A DNA stretch of 56,553 nt from JBCAWW01 sp039024315 (GTDB taxonomy: Bacteria; Bacteroidota; Bacteroidia; J057). Below the pieces are notes generated by a model, which worked only from the letters and a program-made list of their open reading frames with translations, was not told the origin of the DNA and made no database searches. The DNA is taken from contig JBCCQN010000024.1 of NCBI GenBank assembly GCA_039024315.1, positions 1 through 56,553 on the forward strand. Reading direction: 5' to 3'. Positions 25,841 to 33,721 of this stretch are shown piece after piece. Position 1 is the first letter of the stretch; each line of letters begins with the position of its first letter. The position numbers and the translations under genes are program-made.

Positions 25841-27085
25841 ATGCAATTCATCAATTTACGGCTGCTTGGGCTATGCTTGTGGAGCGCTATGCTATATATG
25901 CCAGCTGCGCTGAACGCTCAGTCTGGCTCTACGGCAGCGCAATTGGATCAACTTCTCTACAAACTTGACCAAGGAGAGTCAATCGATAATCTTGAAGTCA
26001 ATCTGCGAGATATCAATTTTAAGTTAAATAGCGCAGAACTGGATCCGGCCTCGAATGACTATCTAGACAAGGTGGTCAGCTTTTTGGTCAAAGTCGAAAA
26101 TATAGAACTTGAAATTTCTGGACATACAGATAATAGTGGAACCCAAAACTATAATCAAGCACTGTCGGAGGCACGCGCAAAAGCCGTCAAACAATATCTC
26201 ATCGCTAAGGGCATAGAAGCCAAAAGATTGCAATCTCAAGGCTTTGGCCAAGAGCAAGCCATCGCCAGCAACGAAACTTCCGAAGGCCGTGCCTTGAATC
26301 GGCGCGTTACCTTTAAGGTCATCAAAAAGGCGGTTGTAGAGCGCATACAAACGCTTCTGATCCTTCACAATGGAGATACCATTGGGGTTCAAAGCGTCCG
26401 TTTTACGGACACGCAAGTGGTTTACCGTAACTTCTCTAGTGATCAGGAAGTGGCCATTGGTCGTGATAAAGTAGCATGGGTGATTTATCCAGACGGACGC
26501 CGCCAAGCGGTAGGGTCAGCCCTGGCTTCTACTCGTGAGCTACCCAAACCCAATAGGTCTAATCAATGGGGCTTGCTCAGAAGAATATTTGAGCCAAGCA
26601 AAGCTTTTGTGCCAGCGGCCAATCTGCTTTGGGCGGATTATCAAGCCCTTTCGACCGGCGGCCAACGAATCTACAAAACGGGCGATATCACCCCTCCACT
26701 GGGTATAAATTTTGAGCGCCAATTGGTCCATAATCTCGGGGCTAGGGTTTCGCTGGGTAGTCATTGGTGGCGCGAAACCCGCCCCTTGGCCCAGGCTGGA
26801 GGTGAGCTCTTTACCGAAGATTTTGTTTATCAATATTGGACCTTAGGCTTAGGCCTCAGCTGGCATTTTGCGGTCAATGAGCGCTGGGATCCCTATGTGG
26901 GCTATCTATATTCTTATCGCTATGGTCGAGGAGCTTGTGAGTGCCTAGTAGAAAAGGCCAACACTAGAGGAGGAGATTTTTATATCGGTACCCGCTTTTT
27001 GATAACACCCTCCTTCTTCTTATCCGCCGAAATCGGGCAGCATGCTACCGGTACTTTCAAAGCAGGCATAGGACTCGACTTTTAG
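25841..27085 (+). CDS. OmpA-domain protein with C-terminal beta-barrel
   Basis: 414 residues with a signal peptide (MQFINLRLLGLCLWSAMLYM, cleaved near ALNA-QSG). An OmpA C-type peptidoglycan-binding domain lies at about 50-165 (INFKLNSAELDPASNDYLDK, LEISGHTDNSG, ARAKAVKQYLIAKGIEAKRL, GRALNRRVTF). A spacer and then a barrel-like region (about 260-414: GINFERQLVHNLGARVSLGS, YQYWTLGLGLSWHFAV, FYIGTRFLITPSFFLSAEIG) follow. This reverses the usual OmpA order of barrel first, binding domain last. A GCGTT-hairpin encodes AALNA at the signal cleavage site, and its 3' end contains the promoter motif of the next gene. Confidence 0.8.
   Translation: MQFINLRLLGLCLWSAMLYMPAALNAQSGSTAAQLDQLLYKLDQGESIDNLEVNLRDINFKLNSAELDPASNDYLDKVVSFLVKVENIELEISGHTDNSGTQNYNQALSEARAKAVKQYLIAKGIEAKRLQSQGFGQEQAIASNETSEGRALNRRVTFKVIKKAVVERIQTLLILHNGDTIGVQSVRFTDTQVVYRNFSSDQEVAIGRDKVAWVIYPDGRRQAVGSALASTRELPKPNRSNQWGLLRRIFEPSKAFVPAANLLWADYQALSTGGQRIYKTGDITPPLGINFERQLVHNLGARVSLGSHWWRETRPLAQAGGELFTEDFVYQYWTLGLGLSWHFAVNERWDPYVGYLYSYRYGRGACECLVEKANTRGGDFYIGTRFLITPSFFLSAEIGQHATGTFKAGIGLDF
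25901..25918 (-). repeat. GCGTT-hairpin copy 11
   Basis: The minus strand reads AGCGTT then CAGC-GCA-GCTG, a fully compensated stem variant. It is at the signal-peptide cleavage site of the OmpA-like protein. Confidence 0.7.
27048..27076 (+). promoter_or_regulatory. Predicted ECF promoter (motif copy 4)
   Basis: CCGGTACTT, 14 bases, GGACTC. It lies within the last codons of the OmpA-like gene and ends 38 bp before the vWA lipoprotein start. Confidence 0.5.
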
Positions 27086-27114
27086 CCTCCCTCTAACCCC
27101 AAAATCAAATCAAA

Positions 27115-27807
27115 ATGAAAAAAATACAATCCTTTTGGATGATCTTATTTGTCCTCATCTCGGGCCTGGGAGCATGTAAATCCTACGAAGAGGTGATCCC
27201 TGATCCTCAGATTCGTAGCTTAAGCCTTGAAGAAGCCGAATTAGTCGAAGCTTTTAGTGGGCTGACAGGCGGCGAAAAAAGTGCCTGTAGCATCATCTAC
27301 GAGACAGAAAGAATTCCAGAGGTACTTTGCCAAATCGTGATCGAAGCCGAAGCAGGTAGTGAAATCGTATTTTTGGTTGACAATACTACCTCCATGCGCG
27401 ACAATATCGATGAGGTCAAGGCCAATATCAACGAAATCATCGATTGTCTCCCTAAAGGCGTCCGTTTGGGGGCAGCCACCTACTCAGACGCAAATACGGA
27501 CAATCCGTGGTTTACTTATATCGACCTAGCTGAGGATTATGACATTGCCCGCAATTTCATCAATGCGATTACCCTGCCCAACACGGCAAACTGGGACTGG
27601 CCAGAATCCGTTTATGATGGGCTATATGCCGTCCTAGAAAACATGTCATGGAAAGATTGTAGTGCTCCTGACAAAGTTATAGTAATGGGGGATGCAGAGC
27701 CTCATACAGGCGCATTAACCACTTATGAGGTAGAGGATGTCATTGCGAAGGCAGCTTCTATTTGCCCCGATACGGAGTTTTATCCCGTAATCATTATTGA
27801 TGACTAG
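27115..27807 (+). CDS. vWA-like lipoprotein
   Basis: 230 residues. The lipoprotein signal is FVLISGLGAC (Cys21). A von Willebrand A-like domain follows from about residue 80: EIVFLVDNTTSM gives a DxTxS-type metal site, then VRLGAATYSDA and KVIVMGDAEPHTG. The cysteines (CSIIYETERI, VLCQIV, IIDCLP, KDCSAP, SICPDT) suggest disulfides. It is predicted to face the periplasm or cell surface. The role is unknown. It carries the ECF motif upstream. Confidence 0.75.
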   Translation: MKKIQSFWMILFVLISGLGACKSYEEVIPDPQIRSLSLEEAELVEAFSGLTGGEKSACSIIYETERIPEVLCQIVIEAEAGSEIVFLVDNTTSMRDNIDEVKANINEIIDCLPKGVRLGAATYSDANTDNPWFTYIDLAEDYDIARNFINAITLPNTANWDWPESVYDGLYAVLENMSWKDCSAPDKVIVMGDAEPHTGALTTYEVEDVIAKAASICPDTEFYPVIIIDD

Positions 27808-27840
27808 TTAAGGTATCACGAGGATATAAGTGCTTTGACA

Positions 27841-27953
27841 GTAGTATTTAGTATTCAGTACTTAGACAATAGTATTAAGACCGGGGAAAATAGATCTATA
27901 CGGTTCAGTAAGACCGCTTTTCTCTGTACCAAATACTCTTTACTCCTTACTTA
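27841..27953. repeat. Imperfect palindromic intergenic element, copy A
   Basis: The left arm around 27843-27865 (AGTATTCAGTACTTAG) and the right arm around 27923-27950 (CTGTACCAAATACTCTTTACT) are imperfect inverted repeats. Related elements are at 31486, 36488 and 39061. Confidence 0.55.
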
Positions 27954-27959
27954 AGCCTA

Positions 27960-27977
27960 CTCCTGCGGAGAACGCTT
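27960..27977 (-). repeat. GCGTT-hairpin copy 12
   Basis: The minus strand reads AAGCGTT then CTCC-GCA-GGAG, a stem variant compensated at a further position. It is intergenic. Confidence 0.75.
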
Positions 27978-28044
27978 ATTCGAATCAGGGTTGAGTTTTT
28001 GGAGGATGATTTAGGCAAAAATCAAGCCTTCAAGAATTCAACCC

Positions 28045-28815
28045 TTAATTTAAACGTTGATACCAACTAGACTCTAATTTGGACTTAAGCTCTTGGGCTT
28101 CTGATTTGTACAAGCCGCCATTTTCAATCACTTGCTCTAAGCTAGAGAGAGCAGTCGCTTGATCCTTTTTGCCCAAGGCAACTAGAGCCTGATACCAAGG
28201 TATTTCTTCCCAGAAAAAGATCTCGTCAGGTCTAATTTTATATTGGCGTTCAAGCAGATCAAGATAATAGGCTGCGCTATCAAATTGCCCTAGCCCTATG
28301 TAGGCCTTAGCTAAGTATAAGTAGGCTCGGGGCGTAGTTTCACCATCTTCATCGACCCAATTGGGCAGGTTTTGTATCGCGCTTTCAAACCTTTGCTCTT
28401 CTAGGGCTTGTAAAGCTCCATTGATTTCGGTATTCATATTGCGCTCCGCATCCTTTACCTTATAATCCATCACACTGCTCAAAAGCGCCTCAGTACGATA
28501 CTGGTTAAAAAAATACCAACTCCCCATAAATGTTAGTAGGACAGCCATTGCGGCGCTCGCTAGCCAAACAAGTGGCCTGATAGGCTGATAGGGTTTACTG
28601 CTCCCACTGTCAGCAACCCAACTTTTCATATCAGATTTCAGGCGGTTTAGCTGGACCGCTTTGAGCTGCAAAATGCTTTCTTGATATTGCTTAAATCGCA
28701 GCGAAAATATCGGCGATTCTGCTAATTGCGCTTGAAAAGCTTCGATTTCATCGGCATTGAGTTCTCCATCAAGGTAAGCTTGAATCCAATCGTCCCAGTC
28801 CTTACTTTGGTCCAT
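28045..28815 (-). CDS. Probable anti-sigma factor with periplasmic TPR domain
   Basis: 256 residues. The N-terminus is acidic-helical (WIQAYLDGELNADEIEAFQA), as in Bacteroidota anti-sigma factors. One membrane helix (about 83-104, LVWLASAAMAVLLTFMGSWY) and a periplasmic part with TPR-like helices (YLYLAKAYIGLGQFDSAAYY, WYQALVALGKKDQATALSSL) follow. It begins 4 bp after the sigma gene and has the same general plan as the anti-sigma factor at 21.8 kb. Confidence 0.75.
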   Translation of the reverse strand: MDQSKDWDDWIQAYLDGELNADEIEAFQAQLAESPIFSLRFKQYQESILQLKAVQLNRLKSDMKSWVADSGSSKPYQPIRPLVWLASAAMAVLLTFMGSWYFFNQYRTEALLSSVMDYKVKDAERNMNTEINGALQALEEQRFESAIQNLPNWVDEDGETTPRAYLYLAKAYIGLGQFDSAAYYLDLLERQYKIRPDEIFFWEEIPWYQALVALGKKDQATALSSLEQVIENGGLYKSEAQELKSKLESSWYQRLN

Positions 28816-28819
28816 GGGT

Positions 28820-29389
28820 TTAAGATATTTGAGTGTTTACACGGTTTGCCAAGGATTTGAGGCATCGCTTCTTAGTTGTACGCGCCGAATCCGGAGAACC
28901 TAATGCCATTTGGGGAGCAATCTCTTTGAAACTATATCCTTTAAAATAAAAAAGATTTAGTATTTCTTGACATTTTTTGGTGAGATACTGAAAATTTTCT
29001 TCAATTAATTGCCAGCGCTCGCTTTCACGATGAGTAAAATAATAGATAAGCGCATCCGTCATATAATCGGCAAAGTCTAACCATAGCCTCGCCTTATCTC
29101 TCGCAAAAAATTTTTTAACCAAATTGTTAAGAATCCCCGAAAAGTAAGCGTTAAGCTTATTCTCTTCTTTAATTTTACCCGCCTTCAGGTTTTCAAAAAG
29201 CGCAAGAAACCCATCCCAGACGATCTCCTCCGCATCCTCCTTACTGATACTGTTGCTTTTTAAAATATAATTGAGACGTTTAGGAAATTGTCTTTCGACA
29301 TAAGGACGAAAGGCTTCCTCCAGCTTTTCAGGGGACTTCTTAGCTGTTTTGATGAGGTTTTTCTCTACGTTGGAACCAAATAATTTCAT
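28820..29389 (-). CDS. ECF-type RNA polymerase sigma factor
   Basis: 189 residues from the ATG at 29389 (MKLFGSNVEKNLIKTAKKS). A longer reading from a TTG at 29431 would translate a GCGTT-hairpin and is rejected. Region 2 is FRPYVERQFPKRLNYILKSN...AEEIVWDGFLALFENL...LNAYFSGILNNLVKKFF. Region 4 is YLTKKCQEILNLFYFKGYSF followed by KEIAPQMALGSPDSARTTKKRC. It forms an operon with the anti-sigma factor. Its targets are not evident; I find no shared bipartite motif around it. Confidence 0.82.
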   Translation of the reverse strand: MKLFGSNVEKNLIKTAKKSPEKLEEAFRPYVERQFPKRLNYILKSNSISKEDAEEIVWDGFLALFENLKAGKIKEENKLNAYFSGILNNLVKKFFARDKARLWLDFADYMTDALIYYFTHRESERWQLIEENFQYLTKKCQEILNLFYFKGYSFKEIAPQMALGSPDSARTTKKRCLKSLANRVNTQIS

Positions 29390-29391
29390 AC

Positions 29392-29408
29392 CTGCTGCGC
29401 AGAACGCC
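29392..29408 (-). repeat. GCGTT-hairpin copy 13
   Basis: The minus strand reads GGCGTT then CTGC-GCA-GCAG. It ends 2 bp before the sigma ATG, that is, in the 5' leader over the ribosome-binding region. Confidence 0.75.
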
Positions 29409-29525
29409 ACTACTATATTCCGAAAACTCAATAAACTTTCAAACTTTTTTCAATCTCATGTTCACATTTTGCGATTGATCTGGCACTAGTAGTTAAAGCA
29501 AAAGGCTTAATCTAAAGCCCGCTGC

Positions 29526-29567
29526 GAGAAAGCGCTTTCTCACCCCCACCTGACAAATAGCAGGTGG
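29526..29567. other. Two adjacent palindromes upstream of the mini T9SS gene
   Basis: A perfect 16-bp palindrome (GAGAAAGCGCTTTCTC, 29526-29541) is followed by a 7-bp stem with 8-base loop (CCACCTG/CAGGTGG, 29546-29567). They lie just upstream of the start at 29594 and could be an operator or leader hairpin. Confidence 0.5.
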
Positions 29568-29593
29568 ACCCTTTCACCATTAACATTATTACA

Positions 29594-29989
29594 ATGTATT
29601 TAACTCTCTTTTATTCAAAGGAGAAAGGGAAAGCGGTATTCGCTAACTTTCTCAAAGCAAGTATGATCCTTAGCCTCATGATGATGCTCACGCAGTCAAG
29701 CATGGCTCAACTCACCATCATCATCGATGATCCTATCTACAAATGGGATCATCTAGACAGCCCTGAGTTGCAGGCTTATCCTAACCCTACTACTGAGCTG
29801 ATCACGATCACTCCGCCTGCAGGAGAGTCCATCACTTATTTCGAACTATTTGATCAAAACGGCCAATTACTGTACGAGTTTACAGTTTCCGGTAGTATGA
29901 GCCAAACGGTCAATATAAGTTCCGGTACGTATCACATTCGCGTCACCACAGACACAGAACTGTATTATAAAACGATCATTCTGAGTTAA
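29594..29989 (+). CDS. Miniature T9SS cargo protein (almost only a sorting domain)
   Basis: 131 residues from the ATG at 29594 (an upstream GTG at 29564 is possible). A basic region and signal helix (FLKASMILSLMMMLTQSSMA) are followed by only about 20 residues (LTIIIDDPIYKWDHLDSPEL), and then a full type A sorting domain (LQAYPNPTTELITIT, YFELFDQNGQLLYEFTV, SSGTYHIRVTTD, YYKTIIL). The protein has no other passenger. Its stop overlaps the convergent gene by 14 bp. Confidence 0.75.
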   Translation: MYLTLFYSKEKGKAVFANFLKASMILSLMMMLTQSSMAQLTIIIDDPIYKWDHLDSPELQAYPNPTTELITITPPAGESITYFELFDQNGQLLYEFTVSGSMSQTVNISSGTYHIRVTTDTELYYKTIILS

Positions 29990-31394
29990 TCCACTGACGT
30001 TTTTGTGCGAGTTTTTGCAAAAACCAAACCCTGCCCTCCAAAGGGCGGGGTTTCTTTATTGAGGCCTCTAATTGACTGAGCTTTTCGTGGGATTTGGCTT
30101 TCAACAGCTTACTAAACAGCTCCAATCGAATCGAAAGCATTCTTTTGGCCTTAGGCCCTAGGCGTTTCCATTCTGTCGTCGCTTTTTTCTTTTTGTTGAT
30201 GAGGGCTCTGACCCAATCATAATCCCCTTTTTCATACCATAATTGTAGGCTTAGAAAAAAGGACAAGAGCGAATAATGCGGGTCCTCCAGCTGATCAGTG
30301 CTTGCGGGAATAATCACAGCATCAAAATTTCCTTTCAAAAAGTTGATATGGGTTTTTATATACGCTCGACATTGGGCCTGCTCTGCCTTCGGGAGGCTTT
30401 GATGGTAATTAGCGATAAATTCCTCGCATCGCCCCAACCACTGCTCCTTTTGGCTTGCTTCACTTAGTTCGGCTAAGCTCAAAAGGGTATTGCTGATACT
30501 TAACAAAAATTGTCGATTCATTGGAAAAACTCCCTGGACTAGGCCCCATTCATAAAGAGTATATAGCCTCTCATAATCCTCATATTGGCTAAAGCATTGT
30601 GCCTTACGGATAAAGAAATTGAGCACCATTACGTACAGATTCGCAAAATAGTCCTCATGTAAACTATCTTTAGCGGCGTATAATGCTTTCAGCACTTCCT
30701 TTTCCAATTCAGGCTTTACCACCCCGTGATCAGGAAGATGATACCAAAGTTGCCTCAGGTTTTGAAAGAGGTATAGAGCCGGCTTGGTGTCTAAACTCGC
30801 TTCCTGACGCGACAACCAATCTAGCAATTGGTTTATCTGAGCGTTGCTGGAAGGCAAGATCAAATAATGAGTCCCCAAATGAATAAGCTCTAACTCTAAG
30901 CCTTCTGTCCAAAGCTTCATCCGCTCAGGAGTCAGGTTCTGAGCGTTGCGATCTTTAGGCAAAAAGCGAGTCAAATAGTACTGCTCCCAATTGTTCCATT
31001 CATAGAGGAAATGGAAATCCTGACTTTTTTTGGCTTGTTTTTTATCAATTCGGCTTTTTGCCAAGCGGATGAACCGGAGTAATTCGGGGCCTACCTCTTG
31101 TTGCAAAAGAGACTTGATTACTAGGTCATCTTCATAAGCTTGGTGTTCACGCAATGATTCTATTGCTAAAAACAAGCGAAATTTTGCTACCAGAAGGTTA
31201 AGCTCTTGTTTGTTGACAGATTGGCAAATCTTTATTCGCTCTGCCTCCGATTTTGCCTTTGCTAGACGCTCGGCTAATAAATAAAGCGGATGTTGGACAT
31301 CCTCTAATTCATAGACGAGCCACTTGAATAGCGGACCATCAAGCTGCTCAAACAAAAAAGCATATGATAAAATGGTATATCCCTGTCTTGGCAT
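29976..31394 (-). CDS. All-helical protein of unknown function
   Basis: 472 residues with no signal peptide and no membrane helix, made of helical hairpins rich in Leu, Lys, Glu and Tyr (LYLLAERLAKAKSEAERIKI, LLVAKFRLFLAIESLREHQA, YVMVLNFFIRKAQCFSQYED). It resembles a degenerate TPR or alpha-solenoid scaffold. No catalytic motif is seen and no family is recognised. Its C-terminal coding sequence contains a terminator for the convergent mini T9SS gene. Confidence 0.75.
   Translation of the reverse strand: MPRQGYTILSYAFLFEQLDGPLFKWLVYELEDVQHPLYLLAERLAKAKSEAERIKICQSVNKQELNLLVAKFRLFLAIESLREHQAYEDDLVIKSLLQQEVGPELLRFIRLAKSRIDKKQAKKSQDFHFLYEWNNWEQYYLTRFLPKDRNAQNLTPERMKLWTEGLELELIHLGTHYLILPSSNAQINQLLDWLSRQEASLDTKPALYLFQNLRQLWYHLPDHGVVKPELEKEVLKALYAAKDSLHEDYFANLYVMVLNFFIRKAQCFSQYEDYERLYTLYEWGLVQGVFPMNRQFLLSISNTLLSLAELSEASQKEQWLGRCEEFIANYHQSLPKAEQAQCRAYIKTHINFLKGNFDAVIIPASTDQLEDPHYSLLSFFLSLQLWYEKGDYDWVRALINKKKKATTEWKRLGPKAKRMLSIRLELFSKLLKAKSHEKLSQLEASIKKPRPLEGRVWFLQKLAQKRQWINSE
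30026..30053 (+). terminator. Terminator of the mini T9SS gene, inside the convergent gene
   Basis: A 12-bp stem with one T-G wobble (AAACCCTGCCCT / AGGGCGGGGTTT), loop CCAA, followed by CTTTATT. It is 37 bp after the stop at 29989. Confidence 0.7.
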
Positions 31395-31485
31395 GAAGGA
31401 GCCTTTTTCTCAAAAGGATCTTCTAATATAGCCATCTTAGCCTACAATCTGCCTTCTTGCAATCTAATTTTTACGTACAGAGTAG

Positions 31486-31585
31486 AAAGATAAAATAGTA
31501 TTCAGTACCGAGTAGAAAGGTTCTGCTGAACTATGTAGCCCCATTTTCCTAGGTCCTAATACTGGATACTATTGTCTCAGTACTT
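31486..31585. repeat. Imperfect palindromic intergenic element, copy B
   Basis: The left arm AATAGTATTCAGTACC (31494-31509) is matched in inverted form by AATACTGGATACTATT (31558-31573). AGTAGAAAG occurs twice on the left side. It is related to the elements at 27841, 36488 and 39061. Confidence 0.6.
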
Positions 31586-31906
31586 AATTGCATTATTCCC
31601 CCCTAGTTGAACCGCTTTTCTAGCCCGAATGCGCTCATTATTGCGTATTGTCTGATCAAGTATCTCCCATTCCGCTTTTAATCTCAAAGTCTCTTCTACG
31701 CTTAAGCGCGTCTGCATCTGCCTATCTAACTCAAGTCTTTTGAGTTTGAGCAGACTGCTTTCTTCCGTCAATTTTTTTTCCAGCTGCGCTGAACTCAAAG
31801 GTAGAGGCTCATGGCCAAAGACCTTTTCCTGCTGAGGTCCCTGAGCGGAAAGGCTAAAGCTCAACGTTAGGCATAGGGAGAGGCTTATAAAATATTTCAT
31901 TTTCAT
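31577..31906 (-). CDS. Small exported helical protein
   Basis: 109 residues. The signal peptide is KYFISLSLCLTLSFSLSAQ. The mature part is a single long charged helix (LEKKLTEESSLLKLKRLELD, RLSVEETLRLKAEWEILDQT), probably a coiled coil. I do not recognise a family. A degenerate GCGTT-hairpin encodes SSAQLE. The gene stands alone. Confidence 0.65.
   Translation of the reverse strand: MKMKYFISLSLCLTLSFSLSAQGPQQEKVFGHEPLPLSSAQLEKKLTEESSLLKLKRLELDRQMQTRLSVEETLRLKAEWEILDQTIRNNERIRARKAVQLGGNNAIKY
31780..31796 (-). repeat. Degenerate GCGTT-hairpin
   Basis: The minus strand reads GAGTT then CAGC-GCA-GCTG. The stem is the same as copy 11 but the GCGTT tag has changed to GAGTT. Confidence 0.5.
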
Positions 31907-31988
31907 GTATTGGTAATATCCAAAAACAAAAATAAAAGAGCCTCTTGGCTAAAAAAATCATATTCATACCAAAACCTATCAAGCCCAG

Positions 31989-32246
31989 CTATGATATCAA
32001 GGGCTTCATGCCGTGGAGAAAGGCCGCTACTTTTTCATGAGGCATTTCGCATGGCTTAAGCTGAGGCCCAGCCTGCATGAGATAATAGTTAAAACTGATA
32101 AAATCAGTCCCTCCCAATTCTTCAGCAAATACTTTGAGGCTACGTCCAGCGTTGAAATCCTGACGAGTCAAACCATAGGTACGGCCTTGATATTGAACTT
32201 CCGAATAATCGGGAGGGAGATTTAAGATGATCTGGTGCAGATCCAT
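31989..32246 (-). CDS. Small conserved-looking protein next to msrB
   Basis: 85 residues with no signal peptide (MDLHQIILNLPPDYSEVQYQ, YGLTRQDFNAGRSLKVFAEE, GTDFISFNYY, CEMPHEKVAAFLHG). Compact and well composed, it starts 4 bp after the msrB stop, so it is co-transcribed and may be co-translated with it. Function unknown; a role with methionine sulfoxide repair would be only a guess from position. Confidence 0.75.
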   Translation of the reverse strand: MDLHQIILNLPPDYSEVQYQGRTYGLTRQDFNAGRSLKVFAEELGGTDFISFNYYLMQAGPQLKPCEMPHEKVAAFLHGMKPLIS

Positions 32247-32250
32247 TGAT

Positions 32251-32700
32251 CTATACCCTTTGCTCCTCTAAATTGATAGAGAGGCTGTTGATACAAAAAC
32301 GAAGGCCACTAGGCGGAGGTCCGTCCGGAAAGACATGGCCAAGGTGAGCATCACAGGTATTGCACATTACTTCTATACGGGTCATACCGTGCGAAAAATC
32401 AGCTTCATATTTGATTGCATTTTCCTTGATAGGCTCAGTAAAACTCGGCCAACCAGAGCTAGAGTCAAACTTGATACTCGAATCAAAGAGCGGCGTATCA
32501 CAGCAAATGCAATTGTACTTGCCCGCAGTATGTATCTCACAATATGCGCCCGTGAAGGCTCTTTCAGTTCCTTTTTGACGGGTAATATAGTATTGGTCAG
32601 GCGTAAGTTGCTCTCTCCACTCAGCCTCTGTCTTTCGCACTACTCTATCGGGCGTAGGACTCCCATGTTTTGCATATCTAATTACGTCGTTCCAATTCAT
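32251..32700 (-). CDS. msrB: Peptide-methionine (R)-S-oxide reductase
   Basis: 149 residues. MsrB reduces methionine-R-sulfoxide in proteins. The zinc-binding cysteines are Cys64/Cys67 (YNCICCDTPLF) and Cys113/Cys116 (VMCNTC). The catalytic cysteine is Cys136 in GLRFCINSLS. SSGWPSFTEPI and DAHLGHVFPDGPPPSGLRFC are diagnostic. No signal peptide is present, so it is cytoplasmic. It is followed at once by an 85-residue gene. Confidence 0.97.
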   Translation of the reverse strand: MNWNDVIRYAKHGSPTPDRVVRKTEAEWREQLTPDQYYITRQKGTERAFTGAYCEIHTAGKYNCICCDTPLFDSSIKFDSSSGWPSFTEPIKENAIKYEADFSHGMTRIEVMCNTCDAHLGHVFPDGPPPSGLRFCINSLSINLEEQRV

Positions 32701-32782
32701 AATTTAAGATGATATCTTTTTTATCTAACAAAGATAGGCCCTAAGAGTTTGTGCAGCTGTCTTTTGCCCTACACTTCCTGCC

Positions 32783-33721
32783 CTAAAAGGGCAACTTACT
32801 AAGATCTACATTACCTCCAGAGAGGACGATTCCTACCTTCTTCGCCGCAAAGGCTTCTTTTTCTTTCAATAAGGCAGCAAATGGCACCGCACAGGAGGGT
32901 TCGATGATGATTTTCATCCTTTCCCAGATCAATCTTAAGGCCGCAATAATCTCCTCTTCTTCTACTCTAATAATCCGATCTACAAGCTTTTGGATAATCG
33001 GGAAATTGCGATCTCCCAATTGTGTTTTCAAGCCATCGGCAATAGTATGGGTACTTTCATTGGTTTCTATTTTTCCGCTTTGCAGCGAACGCCAAGCATC
33101 ATCAACTGCAAAGGGCTCCCCCCCTACCGTTAGGCAGTTTTGACCGAAGTAATGCGCCGCCAAGGCTGTTCCCGCGATTAAGCCTCCTCCCCCCACAGGT
33201 GCCATTAGTACCTCAAGTTCAGGCTCATCCTCCAGCAATTCGAGAGCGGCCGTACCTTGGCCGAGGATTACCTGATCATCATTGGAGGGATGTAAAAAGC
33301 TGGCTCCAGTTTCGTTCTGTACCTTTTGGGCATTGGCTTCACGATCGGCTAAGGTAGGAGGACAGAGGATAATCTCGCCTCCATAGCCTCTGACAGCAGC
33401 CTTTTTTACCTCTGGCGCATTATCAGGCATAACAATATAGGCTTTAACCCCTAAACTTTGGGCCGCAAGAGACAAGGCTTGGGCAAAGTTGCCCGACGAA
33501 TGCGTTACTACTCCCCTACTCCGCTGGGCGCTAGTCAATTGTAGGATCGCATTGGCCGCTCCACGCATTTTGAAGGCTCCCATCCGTTGGAAGTTTTCGC
33601 ACTTAAAGTAGAGATCCGCGCCCGCGAGCTCATTGAGCAAGCGAGATCTCAATACGGGCGTGCGGTGAACATAGGGTCGGATGCGGTGGGCGGTATGCGC
33701 CAGATCAGTTTTGCTTAGCAT
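32783..33721 (-). CDS. PLP-dependent threonine/serine dehydratase or serine racemase-like enzyme
   Basis: 312 residues, fold type II PLP enzyme. The cofactor Lys51 is in GAFKMRGA. The substrate-carboxylate loop is SSGNFA (75-80), the phosphate loop is GGGGL, and SGGNVDL is near the C-terminus. There is no ACT regulatory domain, so it is of the catabolic threonine dehydratase, serine racemase or threo-3-hydroxyaspartate ammonia-lyase type rather than a full biosynthetic IlvA. It probably makes an oxo-acid and ammonia from a hydroxy-amino acid. It is transcribed divergently from the propeller lipoprotein, 66 bp away. Confidence 0.9.
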   Translation of the reverse strand: MLSKTDLAHTAHRIRPYVHRTPVLRSRLLNELAGADLYFKCENFQRMGAFKMRGAANAILQLTSAQRSRGVVTHSSGNFAQALSLAAQSLGVKAYIVMPDNAPEVKKAAVRGYGGEIILCPPTLADREANAQKVQNETGASFLHPSNDDQVILGQGTAALELLEDEPELEVLMAPVGGGGLIAGTALAAHYFGQNCLTVGGEPFAVDDAWRSLQSGKIETNESTHTIADGLKTQLGDRNFPIIQKLVDRIIRVEEEEIIAALRLIWERMKIIIEPSCAVPFAALLKEKEAFAAKKVGIVLSGGNVDLSKLPF

